Positions 34,249 to 44,872 of a stretch of 64,000 nucleotides of DNA are shown here, piece after piece (the stretch's first letter is position 1; each line of letters begins with the position of its first letter). Made by a program: the position numbers and the translations under genes. Location: the NCBI RefSeq assembly GCF_001879105.1, contig NZ_MLCF01000022.1:1-64000 (forward strand), in the 5' to 3' direction. The DNA is from Mangrovactinospora gilvigrisea (GTDB lineage Bacteria; Actinomycetota; Actinomycetes; Streptomycetales; Streptomycetaceae). The notes below the pieces were generated by a model. The model did not search any database. It was given only the letters and a program-made list of their open reading frames with translations, and was not told the DNA's origin.

Positions 34249-35469
34249 CTACGCGCGCTGCGCCGCCCGGAACGCGTCGTCGACGTCCGAGGTCGCCAGC
34301 ACGCCGAAGACCGCGCCGTCCTCGTCGACGACGAGGTACTCGCTCGCGGGGCACGCCCGCAGCGCGTCCAGCAGGTCCTCGCCGGAGAGGTCGGCGGGGA
34401 CCCGCATGCCGGGGCGGATCTCCTCGGCGAGGCCGTCCACCTCCACCCACGGCCGCCGGTGCTGCGGGGTGTCGACGATCCGGGACTCGCGGACGATGCC
34501 GTGCGGCGCGCCCGCGCCGTCCACCACCACCAGCCCGCGGGCGCCGGTCTCCTGCGCCTGCCGCAGCCCCTCGGCGAGCGAGGTCCCGGTCGGCACCGGC
34601 TGCGCGCGGCGCGCCAGGGTGCGGGCGCGCAGGCCGGGCAGCCGCTCCTTGAGCCGCGCCATCCGGATGCTGTTGCCGGCGCCGGACCACATCACCCAGG
34701 CCAGCACCGCGGCGAGGATCCAGTCGGTGGCCTCGTCGGTGACGGTGTGCCGGATGCCGCCGCGCAGCCGGGTGGCGAGCGGCAGCCCGACGAGCACGGC
34801 GACGGCGAGCACCCGCCCGAACCAGGCCGCGGCGAGCGTCCCGGCCATCGGACGGCGGGTCAGCTTCCAGACCACCGCGCGCAGCATCCGTCCGCCGTCC
34901 AGCGGCAGCCCGGGCAGCAGGTTGAAGGCGGCGACGATGGCGTTGCTGACCATCAGCCCGGCGAGCAGCACCCCCGCCACCGAGGCCGGCGGGGCGAGCT
35001 TGCCGGCCGCCCAGAAGACCACCGCGAGCACCGCGGAGAGCAGCGGCCCGACGAACGCGAGGGTGAACTCGCGGCCGGGCGTCTCGGCGTCCCGCTCGAT
35101 CTCCGAGACGCCGCCGAAGAACTGCAGGTGGATGCGGCGCACCGGGAGCTCGAAGCGGATCGCGGCGATGGTGTGGGCGAGCTCGTGGACCAGCACGGAG
35201 GCGTAGAAGGCGACCGCGAAGAAGAAGGAGACCAGGTAGCGGGCCGGGCCGAGGTCGGGCAGCACCCACTCCAGCTGGTTGCCGAAGACCCAGGTGATCA
35301 GCGCGGCGACGAGGAACCAGGTCGGGCCGACGTGGACGGGGACGCCGAAGAGGCGGGCGACGACGAAGCTGCCGCGGCTGCCGCCGGGCTCGGTGGGGCC
35401 GGTCGGCTGACCGGTGGTGGCCGCCGACGACTCCGGGGCGTCCGGGGCGTCCGGCGTCTCGCTGCTCAA
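34249..35469 (-). CDS. Site-2 protease family (M50) metalloprotease with CBS domains
   Basis: This intramembrane protease of 406 residues has HELAH at residues 95-99 and the third ligand in NLLPGLPLDGGRM (Asp191). Six hydrophobic segments surround them. Residues about 280-406 form a CBS pair, the domain order of the S2P/M50 group 3. It may cleave anti-sigma factors or other membrane proteins. TTG 35469 is preferred as start because GAGGGGAC lies 8 nt upstream and the extra 30 residues from GTG 35559 look untranslated. It is divergent from the nuclease gene. Confidence 0.85.
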   Translation of the reverse strand: MSSETPDAPDAPESSAATTGQPTGPTEPGGSRGSFVVARLFGVPVHVGPTWFLVAALITWVFGNQLEWVLPDLGPARYLVSFFFAVAFYASVLVHELAHTIAAIRFELPVRRIHLQFFGGVSEIERDAETPGREFTLAFVGPLLSAVLAVVFWAAGKLAPPASVAGVLLAGLMVSNAIVAAFNLLPGLPLDGGRMLRAVVWKLTRRPMAGTLAAAWFGRVLAVAVLVGLPLATRLRGGIRHTVTDEATDWILAAVLAWVMWSGAGNSIRMARLKERLPGLRARTLARRAQPVPTGTSLAEGLRQAQETGARGLVVVDGAGAPHGIVRESRIVDTPQHRRPWVEVDGLAEEIRPGMRVPADLSGEDLLDALRACPASEYLVVDEDGAVFGVLATSDVDDAFRAAQRA

Positions 35470-35591
35470 AGGTGTTCGTCCCCTCGTCCCGGAGCGTCCC
35501 CGTGCGGGAGTTTCCCTGCCGATGGTAGGCACGTGCGGGGGATAAGTGGGAGACGGCACGGGTTGTCGGCGCCGGGTCGTAGGGTCGGAGC

Positions 35592-36470
35592 ATGAGTTCT
35601 GCTCCCGGGCGCCCCGTGGCCCTGTCGCCGTCCCGCGCCGACGACTTCATGACGTGCCCGCTGCGGTACCGGCTGCGGGTGATCGACAAGCTTCCGGAGA
35701 CCCCCAGCGTGGAGGCCCTGCGCGGCACGGTCGTCCATGCGGTGCTGGAGCGGCTCTTCGACCTGCCGGCGCCGCGCCGCAGCCCGGAGGAGGCGGTCGC
35801 GCTGCTCCGTCCGGAGTGGGAGCGGGTGCTGGCCAAGCGTCCGGAGCTGGCGGAGCTCTTCGCCGACGCGGAGGGCGCCGCGCCGGACGCGCCGCGGCTC
35901 GCCGAGTGGCTGGGCACCGCCGAGGCGCTGCTCGGCAAGTACTTCTCTTTGGAGGACCCGACGCGGCTGCAGCCGGCCGAGCGCGAGATGTACGTCGAGA
36001 CGCAGCTGGACGGCGGCCCGAAGCTGCGCGGCTTCATCGACCGGGTGGACGTCGCCCCCACCGGCGAGATCCGGGTGGTCGACTACAAGACGGGCAGGGC
36101 GCCGTCCGAGCGGTTCGTCTCGGGGGCGCTCTTCCAGATGAAGTTCTACGCGCTGGTGCTGTGGCGGCTGCGCGGGGTGGTGCCGCGGCGGCTCCAGCTG
36201 GTCTATCTGGGCGGCGACGGCCAGGTCGTCACCTACGACCCGGACGAGGGCGATCTGCGCGGCGTGGAGGTGAAGCTGCGCGCCCTGTGGGAGGCGATCC
36301 AGCGGGCCGTCCGGACGGGCGAGTGGCCGCCGAAGAAGAGCAAGCTCTGCGGGTGGTGCGATTTCCAGAAGTTCTGCCCGGAGTTCGGGGGCACTCCCCC
36401 GGAGTACCCGCTTCCGCCGGAACTGCCGTTCGAGGAGGCGACCGAGAGCGGGTCGGGGGCCACCGGGTAG
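35592..36470 (+). CDS. RecB-like PD-(D/E)xK nuclease with an iron-sulfur cluster motif
   Basis: The 292-residue protein has the motifs GTVVHAVLERL (His49), GFIDRVDVAP and VVDYKTG, which form the RecB-type nuclease site. Four cysteines (Cys22 and Cys253, Cys256, Cys262 in LCGWCDFQKFC) match the 4Fe-4S cluster of AddB and Cas4-like nucleases. It is a stand-alone nuclease, probably in DNA repair. It starts at ATG 35592 and is followed by the response regulator gene after 9 bp. No CRISPR array is nearby, so a Cas4 role is not supported. Confidence 0.88.
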   Translation: MSSAPGRPVALSPSRADDFMTCPLRYRLRVIDKLPETPSVEALRGTVVHAVLERLFDLPAPRRSPEEAVALLRPEWERVLAKRPELAELFADAEGAAPDAPRLAEWLGTAEALLGKYFSLEDPTRLQPAEREMYVETQLDGGPKLRGFIDRVDVAPTGEIRVVDYKTGRAPSERFVSGALFQMKFYALVLWRLRGVVPRRLQLVYLGGDGQVVTYDPDEGDLRGVEVKLRALWEAIQRAVRTGEWPPKKSKLCGWCDFQKFCPEFGGTPPEYPLPPELPFEEATESGSGATG

Positions 36471-36479
36471 TTTGGCGGG

Positions 36480-37184
36480 GTGACGAACACGGTCAGGGTG
36501 CTCCTGGTGGACGATCAGCCGCTGCTCCGGACCGGCTTCCGGATGATCCTCGAGGCCGAGCCGGACATCGCGGTGGTCGGCGAGGCCGGGGACGGCCGCC
36601 AGGCGCTGGAGCAGGTGCGGGTGCTGCAGCCGGATGTCGTGCTGATGGACATCCGGATGCCGCGCATGGACGGGGTCGAGGCGACGCGCCGCATCTCGGC
36701 GGACGGAGCCGCCTCGGGCGGGTCCGGCCGCGCGTCGCGGGTGCTGATGCTGACGACGTTCGACCTCGACGAGTACGTGGTGGACGCGCTCCGCGCGGGG
36801 GCGAGCGGGTTCCTGCTGAAGGACGCGCCGGCCGCGGAGCTGGTCCAGGCGATCAAGGTGGTGGCGCAGGGCGAGGCGATGCTGGCGCCCAGCATCACCC
36901 GGCGCCTGCTGGACCGCTTCGCGGAGCGGCTGCCCTCGGCGGGCGGCGAGGCCGCCGGCGCGGAGGCGGGGCGGGCGGAGGCGCTGCTGACGGAGCGTGA
37001 GCTGGAGGTGGTCCGGGCGGTGGCGCGGGGGCTCTCCAACGCGGAGATCGCGGGCGAGCTGTTCGTCTCGGAGACGACGGTGAAGACGCACGTGGGCCAC
37101 GTGCTGACGAAACTGGGGCTGCGGGACCGGGTGCAGGTGGCGGTCTTCGCGTACGAGTCGGGGTTGGTGCGGCCGGGCGGGTGA
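36480..37184 (+). CDS. NarL/LuxR-family response regulator, orphan
   Basis: The 234-residue protein starts at GTG 36480. The receiver domain has Asp57 as phospho-acceptor in VVLMDIRMPRMDG, DD at residues 11-12, and Lys in FLLKDAP. An Ala/Glu-rich linker precedes the LuxR-type helix-turn-helix (LTERELEVVRAVARGLSNAEIAGELFVSETTVKTHVGHVLTKL). No histidine kinase gene lies within the window. It is probably in the same transcript as the nuclease gene. Confidence 0.93.
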   Translation: MTNTVRVLLVDDQPLLRTGFRMILEAEPDIAVVGEAGDGRQALEQVRVLQPDVVLMDIRMPRMDGVEATRRISADGAASGGSGRASRVLMLTTFDLDEYVVDALRAGASGFLLKDAPAAELVQAIKVVAQGEAMLAPSITRRLLDRFAERLPSAGGEAAGAEAGRAEALLTERELEVVRAVARGLSNAEIAGELFVSETTVKTHVGHVLTKLGLRDRVQVAVFAYESGLVRPGG

Positions 37185-37196
37185 CCGCCGCGCGGT

Positions 37197-37211
37197 GCGG
37201 GGCCGCCCCGC
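37197..37211 (+). terminator. Small hairpin between the convergent response regulator and peptide-binding genes
   Basis: A 6-bp GC stem (GCGGGG with CCCCGC) with loop CCG lies 13 bp after the response regulator stop. It is weak evidence for a terminator. Confidence 0.35.
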
Positions 37212-37288
37212 CCCCCGACTCACGGTCCGCTGTTCCCACTCGCGGCGGGCGACCCGAGAACGGGCCCGTCACCCGGCGGCGCCGACGA

Positions 37289-38929
37289 TCAGTGCCCCTT
37301 CGCGATCAGCCAGTAGCGCAGGATGCCCGTCGTGTCGAGCGTCCACTCCGCGCCGACCACGTCGCTCCGCGCGGCGATGTACTGCTTGTTCTGCCAGATC
37401 GGGATCATCGGCACGCTCTCCGCCGTCCGCTGCTGAATCGCGGCGAACTTCGTCGCCGCGCTCGCGCGGTCCGTCTCGGCCATCGTCTCGGGGATCAGCG
37501 TCCCGGTGATCCGGCGGTCGTTCCAGCCGGTGTGGAACGCCCCGCCGTCCACCAGCAGCGCCGAGGTGAAGTTGTCGGCGTCCGGGTAGTCCGGCGACCA
37601 GCCGATGTTGTAGGCCTCCAGCTTCCCCGCCGCCTGGGCCTTGAGGAACGCGTTCCACGGCATGGTCCGCACCGTCACCGAGAAGAGCCCGCCGTTCTCC
37701 AGCTGCTTCTTGATCAGGGCGGCCTCCGACGGCCCGACCGCCGAGCCGGTGGCCCAGGTGTAGGTGATCGGCACGGGCGCGTGCAGCCCCGCGTTCTTCA
37801 GCAGGGTGCGCGCCGCGTCGACGTCGACCTTGGGGTAGGCGTCCGCGAACGCCGTGGTGTGGCCGGCGATGCCCTGCGGGACGAGCGAGTACAGCGGGTC
37901 GACGGTGCCGCGGTAGACGTCCTGGGCGATGGCGTCCCGGTCGATCAGGTGCGCCGCCGCCTGCCGCGCCGAGCGGGAGGCGAAGACGCCGTGCGCGGTG
38001 TTGAAGGCGATCATGCGGGTCTGGGTGCCGGTGCCCTGGTCGAGCTGGACGCTGCCGCCCGACTGGGCGCGCAGCTTCTGGACGTCGTCGGCGTCCAGCC
38101 GGTCCGTCATGTCGATCTTGCCGGCCCGCAGCGCCGCCGCCGCGGCCGCCGGGGACGCGAAGTGACGCAGCGTCACCCCGCCGTTGCGCGGCTTGTCGGA
38201 GCCCTTGAAGCGGGGGTTGACGTCGAGCCGGGTGTCGCCGGTCCTGGAGAAGGAGGCGAGGGTGTAGCGGCCGGAGCCGATCACCTTGCGGTCCGGGAGC
38301 AGCTTGTCGGCGGGGAAGACCCTGTGGTCGACGATCGCCGCGGAGCCGGTGGCCAGCTTGGACGGGAAGGTGGCGTCCGCGGAGGAGAGGGTGAACTCCA
38401 CCCGCTCCCCGTCCGCCTGGACCTTCTTGATGCCCGAGTAGAGCTGCGCGGGCCCGGTGGGCGAGGCGATCCGCTTGATGCGCTGGAAGGTGAACGCGAC
38501 GTCCTCGGCGGTGAGCGGGTCGCCGTTGGAGAAGGCGAGGCCGCCGCGCAGGGTGCAGGCGTAGACGGTGTGGTCGTCGCCGCCGTTCTGCCAGCCGCAG
38601 GACTTGGCGGCGTCCGGCCGCGGCGTGGCGGTGCCGGCCGGGAACTCCAGCAGGGTCTGGAAGACGCCTTGGATAACGGTGTTGGAGCCGAGGTCGTAGG
38701 AGCCGGCGGGGTCGAGGCTGACGACGTCCTGCGAGCTGCCGACGACCAGCCGGGCGTCCTTGCCGGAGGCCTTTCCGCCGGCGGCTCCGGCTCCGCAGCC
38801 GGCCGCGGTGGCGGCGACCGCGGCGGCGAGGCCGGTGGCGGCGAGCATGGTCGTGATCCGGCGCGATCCACGAAAGGCGAGCGCGAAGCGCTTCCTTGGA
38901 AGGGTGGTGGCGGGAGACGGGCGGGCCAT
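37289..38929 (-). CDS. Peptide ABC transporter substrate-binding lipoprotein 4 of the cluster
   Basis: The 546-residue protein starts at ATG 38929, 8 nt after AAGGAC. The N-terminus has a lipoprotein signal ending near A-A-G-C. The mature protein belongs to family 5 (DppA/OppA), with VVSLDPAGSYDLGSNTVIQGVFQTLL and VYACTLRGGLAFSNGDPLTAEDVAFTFQR. It should deliver peptides to the DppBC permease encoded upstream. It is the most distal of the four binding proteins in the cluster and the least like the others in its N-terminal region. Confidence 0.9.
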   Translation of the reverse strand: MARPSPATTLPRKRFALAFRGSRRITTMLAATGLAAAVAATAAGCGAGAAGGKASGKDARLVVGSSQDVVSLDPAGSYDLGSNTVIQGVFQTLLEFPAGTATPRPDAAKSCGWQNGGDDHTVYACTLRGGLAFSNGDPLTAEDVAFTFQRIKRIASPTGPAQLYSGIKKVQADGERVEFTLSSADATFPSKLATGSAAIVDHRVFPADKLLPDRKVIGSGRYTLASFSRTGDTRLDVNPRFKGSDKPRNGGVTLRHFASPAAAAAALRAGKIDMTDRLDADDVQKLRAQSGGSVQLDQGTGTQTRMIAFNTAHGVFASRSARQAAAHLIDRDAIAQDVYRGTVDPLYSLVPQGIAGHTTAFADAYPKVDVDAARTLLKNAGLHAPVPITYTWATGSAVGPSEAALIKKQLENGGLFSVTVRTMPWNAFLKAQAAGKLEAYNIGWSPDYPDADNFTSALLVDGGAFHTGWNDRRITGTLIPETMAETDRASAATKFAAIQQRTAESVPMIPIWQNKQYIAARSDVVGAEWTLDTTGILRYWLIAKGH

Positions 38930-38976
38930 GTGGTGCGTCCTTGCGAGCGTGCGGGCCATGCGATGGCACGGCGACA

Positions 38977-39041
38977 GGAGGCCCGGGTGCGGGCCTCCCC
39001 ACGCTAACCGGCCCCGGTCCGCATCCACGAACCGGGGCCGG
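38977..39041 (-). terminator. Two hairpins between binding-protein genes
   Basis: One stem of 11 bp joins 39008-39018 with 39031-39041, and one of 9 bp joins 38977-38985 with 38990-38998. They lie between the stop of the preceding binding-protein gene (39060) and the start of the last one (38929). They may terminate or protect mRNA ends. Confidence 0.6.
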
Positions 39042-39059
39042 GGTAACGCTGACCTGCGA

Positions 39060-40640
39060 CTACTTCGCGGAGAGCTCGTAGAGGCGGAAGTACATCGGGT
39101 CCAGCGCCTGGTCGGTGCCGGAGACGCCGGTGCGGGTCACCGCGATCAGCTTGCCCTGCCACAGCGGTATGACCGGGGTGTCCTGCGCCGCGATCTGCTG
39201 GATCTTCTGCAGGTCGGGGATGCGCTTGGACTGGTCGGTCTGCGCCTCCTCGGCGGAGATCGCCTGCTCGGCCGGCTTGCTGGTGTAGCCGGTGTAGACG
39301 ACCGCGTTCTTGCCGAAGAAGGTGGTCAGGTCGTTGTCCGGGTCCGGGAAGTCCCGCACCCAGCCGATCTGGAACGCCGGGAAGGAGTGGTCCTTCAGGG
39401 CGCTGTTGAGGTACTGCTGCCACTCGGTGGAGGCCAGCTTCACCTTGAACAGGCCGGTGGCCTGGAGCTGCCGCTGGATCTCGGTGTACTCGTCGGCCGA
39501 GGCCGGACCGTAGTGCGTCGGCGTGTAGTTGAGCGTGATGCTCACCGGGGTCTTGACGCCGGCGTCCTTGAGGAACTTGGCGGCCTTGGCCTTGTCGGGG
39601 GCGGCGCCGTAGAGCGTCCGATACGCCTCCACCTGGCCCGGGTCGCCGTTGCCGACCATCGAGTACAGCGGGGTGACGGTGTCGTCGTAGACGTTCTTGG
39701 CGATCGCGGACCGGTCGATGCTGGAGGCGACCGCCTGGCGGACGGCCTTCTGCTGGCCCGGCGCGGCCTTGGTGTTGAACACCAGGTAGCGCTTCTCGCT
39801 GCCGGTGCCCTCGACGACCTTGACGCCCTTGGCGGCCTCGCCGCGCAGCGACTTGACGTCGGTGGGCGAGAAGGTGCGGTAGGCGACGTTGATGCTGCCC
39901 TTCTCGATGGCCTGCTTCATGGCGCTGGCCTGCGAGAAGTACTCCACGACCGCCTGCTTGTTCTGCAGCTTGACGGTGCCCTTGTAGTTCGGGTTGGCCT
40001 TCAGGGCGACCTGCTGGCCGGCGGTGTACTTCTCGATCGCGTACGGGCCGGAGCCGATCACCTTGTCGTTGCCGAGCGGCTTGTCCTTCGGGAAGACCTT
40101 GCGGTCGACGATGGAGGCGCCGGAGTGGGCCAGCCGGTCGGGGAAGAGCGCGTCCGCCTGGCCGAGCGTGAAGGTGACCGTGGAGGCGTTCGGCGCGGCC
40201 ACCGACTTCACCGAGGTGAAGAGGGAGGACGGGCCGGTCGGGGACTTGATGCCGAGCAGCCGGTCGAAGGAGAACTTGACGTCCTGCGCGGTCAGCGGGT
40301 CCCCGTTGGAGAACTTCAGCCCGCTCTGCATGGTGCAGGTGTAGGTGGTGGTGCCCTTCCAGGCGCAGGACTTGGCGGCCTCGGGTACCGGCTTCTGCTG
40401 CCCGGCGGGCATCGTCAGCAGCGTCTGGAAGATGTTCTGGATGACGGTCTGGGAGCCGACGTCGTAGGAGTTGGCGGGGTCGAGCGCGGTGATCGGGTCG
40501 GTGGTGCCGACGATGACCGCGCCGCCCTTGCCGCCCTCCGCGCCGGTGCTTCCGCTGCTGCCGCTGCCGCACGCGGAGAGCGTCAGCGCGAGTGCCGCCG
40601 TGACCGCGGCGGCGGACATCAAGGTGGTGCGGGTCTTCAT
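39060..40640 (-). CDS. Peptide ABC transporter substrate-binding lipoprotein 3 of the cluster
   Basis: The 526-residue protein starts at ATG 40640 with GAGGGGAAG upstream. The lipobox L-S-A-C lies near residue 24. The family 5 motif ITALDPANSYDVGSQTVIQNIFQTLL follows, then CTMQSGLKFSNGDPLTAQDVKFSFDRLLGIKSP. It is close in sequence to the first binding protein of the cluster (47154-48749), with shared phrases such as VAYRTFSPTD, EKRYLVFNTK and YTPTHYGP. The pair probably arose by duplication. Confidence 0.92.
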   Translation of the reverse strand: MKTRTTLMSAAAVTAALALTLSACGSGSSGSTGAEGGKGGAVIVGTTDPITALDPANSYDVGSQTVIQNIFQTLLTMPAGQQKPVPEAAKSCAWKGTTTYTCTMQSGLKFSNGDPLTAQDVKFSFDRLLGIKSPTGPSSLFTSVKSVAAPNASTVTFTLGQADALFPDRLAHSGASIVDRKVFPKDKPLGNDKVIGSGPYAIEKYTAGQQVALKANPNYKGTVKLQNKQAVVEYFSQASAMKQAIEKGSINVAYRTFSPTDVKSLRGEAAKGVKVVEGTGSEKRYLVFNTKAAPGQQKAVRQAVASSIDRSAIAKNVYDDTVTPLYSMVGNGDPGQVEAYRTLYGAAPDKAKAAKFLKDAGVKTPVSITLNYTPTHYGPASADEYTEIQRQLQATGLFKVKLASTEWQQYLNSALKDHSFPAFQIGWVRDFPDPDNDLTTFFGKNAVVYTGYTSKPAEQAISAEEAQTDQSKRIPDLQKIQQIAAQDTPVIPLWQGKLIAVTRTGVSGTDQALDPMYFRLYELSAK

Positions 40641-40669
40641 TGCGGTGTGTGCTTCCCCTCGGTGTTCTC

Positions 40670-40785
40670 CCACCCGGCGCCCCGGTGGCGCCGGGTCGGG
40701 TGGTCGTGGTGCGCCGGAGCTACGAGACCACCCGGCGCCCCGGTGGCGCCGGGTCGGGTGGTCGTGGTGCGCCGGAGCTACGAGA
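40670..40785 (-). repeat. Exact tandem duplication of a 58-bp terminator unit
   Basis: Bases 40670-40727 and 40728-40785 are identical. Each unit contains a 10-bp stem (ACCCGGCGCC with GGCGCCGGGT, loop CCGGT). The copy at 40728-40785 includes the final codons and stop of the upstream binding-protein gene; the copy at 40670-40727 carries a second version of that gene end plus hairpin. The result is two terminators in series between two binding-protein genes. Confidence 0.95.
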
Positions 40786-42403
40786 TGCCCCGGGAGAGAC
40801 CCCACAGGCGCAGCATCGAGGTGCTGTCCAGGGTCCACTCCAGGCCCTTGATGTCGTTCTGGGCGACGGCGTTCTGGTTGCCCTGCCACAGCGGCAGTTC
40901 GGGGACGTCCTGCGCGGTGGTCTTCTGGATCTGGGCGTAGAGCGCTGCCGCCTTGACGCGGTCGGGCTGCCGCTGGGTGGCCGGCACCAGGGTCTTGTCG
41001 AGCTGGCTGTTGTGGTAGCCGTTCTGGATGACCTGGCCGCCGCCGAAGAAGGGCACCGTGTAGGTGTCGGGGTCCGGGTAGTCGGCGAACCAGCCCATCG
41101 CGTAGACGGGGTACTTGCCGGTGAGCGCCTTGGGCGCGTAGGTGTCCCACTCGGCGCTGTGCACGGTGGCGTCGAAGAGCCCGGACTTGTTCAGCTGCGC
41201 GGCGATGATCTGCATCTCCTGCTTGCTGGTGGGTCCGTAGTGGGTGGGCGTGTACCAGAGGTCGACGGGCACCGGGGCCTTGATGTTCGCCGACTTCAGC
41301 AGGTCGGCGGCCTTGGAGGTGTCCGGCGCCGGGTAGTCGTCGTAGAACGGCGTGAGGTGGCCGGCGACGCCCTGCGGGATGAGCGAGTAGAGCGGCTGGG
41401 TGGTGCGGCCGAAGACCTTCTCGGTGAGCGAGGCGGTGTTGACGACGTTGGCGAACGCCTGCCGCACCTGCACCTTGTCGAAGGGCTTCACCTTCTCGCT
41501 GAAGACCAGGTAGCGGATCTCGGAGCCGGCGCCGGAGATCAGCTGGAGCTTGCCCTGGTTGTCCAGGGTGCGGTAGCCGGCGAGATCCCCGGGGGTGAGG
41601 CCGCTGACGATGGCGTCCAGCTTCTTCGCCTTGAACTGCGCGTTCATCGCGACGTTCTGGTCGGCCGTGAAGTAGTGGATCTCCACGCCGTCGTTCTCGG
41701 GCTTGTGGCCGCCCTTGTACCCGGTGTTGGGGTTGAGGACGGCCTTGCGCTTGCTGAACGAGTCGAGCGTGTAGGGGCCGGAGCCGATCGCGTCCTTGGC
41801 GGAGGTGATGAGCTTGTCGGCGGGGAAGACCTTGCGGTCGACGATGTACCCGGAGATGGTGGCGATCTTCTGCGGGAACGTGGCGTCGGGCTGCTTGAGG
41901 GTGAAGGTGACCTGCGAGTCGCCCTGCGCGGTGGTGGACTTCAGGGCGGAGAGGGTGGCGGCCGGGCCGTTGGGCGAGTTGATGCGCCGCATCCGGTCGA
42001 AGGAGAAGACGACGTCCGCCGCGGTGAGCTTGTCGCCGTTGGAGAAGCTCAGGCCGCTGCGAAGCGTGCAGACGTACTTCAGGGTGCCCTGGAAGCCGCA
42101 GGACTTGGCCGCCTCGGGCTGCGGGGTGGCCGTGTTCGGGGGTATCGCCATCAGCGACTGGTACACGTTGGTGAAGAGCGTGTCCGACGCGCGGTCGTAG
42201 GCGCCGGCCGGGTCGATCGAGGTGACGGCGTCCATGGTGGCGAGGGCGAGCGGTTTGCTGTCACCGCTCCCGGTGGCGCTGCCGCCGCACCCGCTGAGGG
42301 CGACGGCGAGCGCACCGGTTCCCGCCAGTGCGGCCAGGCGGGTCCGCGCGGAGCGGCGACGGGTGTCTCGGTAAGGGCTGGGGAAGTGCGACGAGCTGGT
42401 CAA
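40778..42403 (-). CDS. Peptide ABC transporter substrate-binding lipoprotein 2 of the cluster
   Basis: The 541-residue protein starts at TTG 42403, 6 nt after AAGGA; no in-frame ATG or GTG is suitably placed. A twin-arginine-like stretch RRRSARTR precedes the hydrophobic core and lipobox L-S-G-C near residue 39. The family 5 fold is shown by VTSIDPAGAYDRASDTLFTNVYQSLM and YTPTHYGPTSKQEMQIIAAQL. The start lies just 9 bp after the stop of the OppF-like ATPase, so it is in the same transcript. Confidence 0.92.
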   Translation of the reverse strand: MTSSSHFPSPYRDTRRRSARTRLAALAGTGALAVALSGCGGSATGSGDSKPLALATMDAVTSIDPAGAYDRASDTLFTNVYQSLMAIPPNTATPQPEAAKSCGFQGTLKYVCTLRSGLSFSNGDKLTAADVVFSFDRMRRINSPNGPAATLSALKSTTAQGDSQVTFTLKQPDATFPQKIATISGYIVDRKVFPADKLITSAKDAIGSGPYTLDSFSKRKAVLNPNTGYKGGHKPENDGVEIHYFTADQNVAMNAQFKAKKLDAIVSGLTPGDLAGYRTLDNQGKLQLISGAGSEIRYLVFSEKVKPFDKVQVRQAFANVVNTASLTEKVFGRTTQPLYSLIPQGVAGHLTPFYDDYPAPDTSKAADLLKSANIKAPVPVDLWYTPTHYGPTSKQEMQIIAAQLNKSGLFDATVHSAEWDTYAPKALTGKYPVYAMGWFADYPDPDTYTVPFFGGGQVIQNGYHNSQLDKTLVPATQRQPDRVKAAALYAQIQKTTAQDVPELPLWQGNQNAVAQNDIKGLEWTLDSTSMLRLWGLSRGIS

Positions 42404-42411
42404 CGCGTTCC

Positions 42412-43774
42412 TTAGGCACTGGCGGGAGTCTGCGGTGGGACGGCCGCGGACCGGGCGGGATCGTGCAGATGGCAGGCGACGGTGGTGCCGGCGCCGGCCA
42501 CGGGCAGCAGGCGGGGATCTGCGGGCTCGGCGAAGGCGAGGCGGACGGCCCCGTCCCGGAGCTCCAGGGCGGTGACGCCGCGCCAGAACGGCTCGGGCGC
42601 CTCGCCGTCGGCGTCCTCCTCGCGGAGGCGCTCCAGCAGCGCGAGGACGTCCTCGGCGGTGCCGCCGCGGCCCGGCCGCAGTACCGCTTCGAGGAGTCCG
42701 GGGGTGTCCAGCCCGGTGAGGTCGCCGAGCAGGTCGCGCTCCCGCGCCCAGTCGTCGGGCTCCAGGGTGAGCCAGCGCCGCTCCAGGTAGGTGCGCAGAT
42801 CGCGGGCCTCCCAGCCGCAGGCCGAGAGGGCCGCGGCGCAGCGCGGGTGGAAGGAGCAGCCGGCCGGCGGGCGGGCGGCGTCGGGCACCTCGCCGCGCGG
42901 CAGGTTGCGGGTGACGGCCCGCTCCGGGTCCGGCTCGGGGATGGCGGCGAGCAGCGCCCGGGTGTAGGGGTGGCGGGGCTCGGCGAAGACCTCGTCGGTG
43001 GTGCCGAGTTCGACGATCCGCCCCAGGTACATGATGGCGATGCGGTCGCAGAAGTACTTGGCGCTGGCCAGGTCGTGGGTGACGTAGACGAAGGTCAGGC
43101 CGAGGTCGTCGCGCAGGTCCAGCATCAGCTGCAGGATCTTGGCGCGCACCGACATGTCGAGCATGGAGATGGGCTCGTCGGCGACGAGCAGACGGGGGTC
43201 GGCGATGATGGCGCGGGCCAGCACCGCGCGCTGCTTCTGCCCGCCGGACAGGTCGGACGGGTACTTGTCGAGGAACTGCTCGGCGGGGTGCAGCCCGACG
43301 CGCTCCAGGGCCTCGACGACCTTGGCGTCGCGCTCCTCCTCGGAGGCGGCGAGCCCGTGGATCTCCAGGGGGTGGCCGACGGCGGTGCGGATGTCCATCA
43401 CCGGGTTGAGGGAGGCGTGCGGGTCCTGGAAGACCATCTGCAGCTCGCGGCGCATCGGCCGCATCCGGCGCTCGCTCAGCCCGGCGAGGTCCAGGCCGCG
43501 GTAGCGGATGTGGCCGCCGGTGGGGCGGTTGAGGCCGAGCAGGGTGCGGCCCAGCGTGGTCTTGCCCGAGCCGGACTCGCCGACCAGGCCGAGCACCTCG
43601 CCCTTGCGGAGCGTCAGGTCGACGCCGTCGACGGCCTTGACGGTGCCGGCGCCGCGCCCGGTGAGGCGGGAGAGGCCGCCGCCGCCCAGGCCGAAGTGGA
43701 CCTTGAGGTCCTCGATCTCGATGAGGGGCTCGCCGGCCTCGGCACCGTCCCGGGCGGTGCTGGCGGCTGCGGTG

Positions 43775-43791
<17 letters not shown>
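42412..43791 (-). CDS. Peptide ABC transporter ATP-binding protein (DppF/OppF-like) with C-terminal insertion
   Basis: The 459-residue protein starts at TTG 43791, preceded by GGAGGAG, and overlaps the DppD-like gene by 17 bp. It has Walker A GESGSGKTT, signature LSGGQKQRAVLARA and Walker B LLVADEPISMLD. The C-terminal cysteine motif of oligopeptide ATPases begins GCSFHPRC (near residue 311) and normally ends soon after. Here about 100 extra residues (WEARDLRTYLERRW and following) separate it from the closing VACHLHD near residue 438. It powers the permease with the DppD-like partner. Confidence 0.9.

Positions 43792-44868
<1,077 letters not shown>

Positions 44869-44872
<4 letters not shown>

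Noticed and set aside
34249-35559. Longer start GTG 35559 for the site-2 protease
   Set aside because: It has no ribosome-binding site and the extra residues look like translated leader; TTG 35469 has GAGGGGAC upstream.
35592-36470. RecB-like nuclease as a Cas4 protein
   Set aside because: It has the Cas4-like cysteines, but there is no cas gene or repeat array in the window and the length and motifs fit stand-alone actinobacterial RecB-like proteins.
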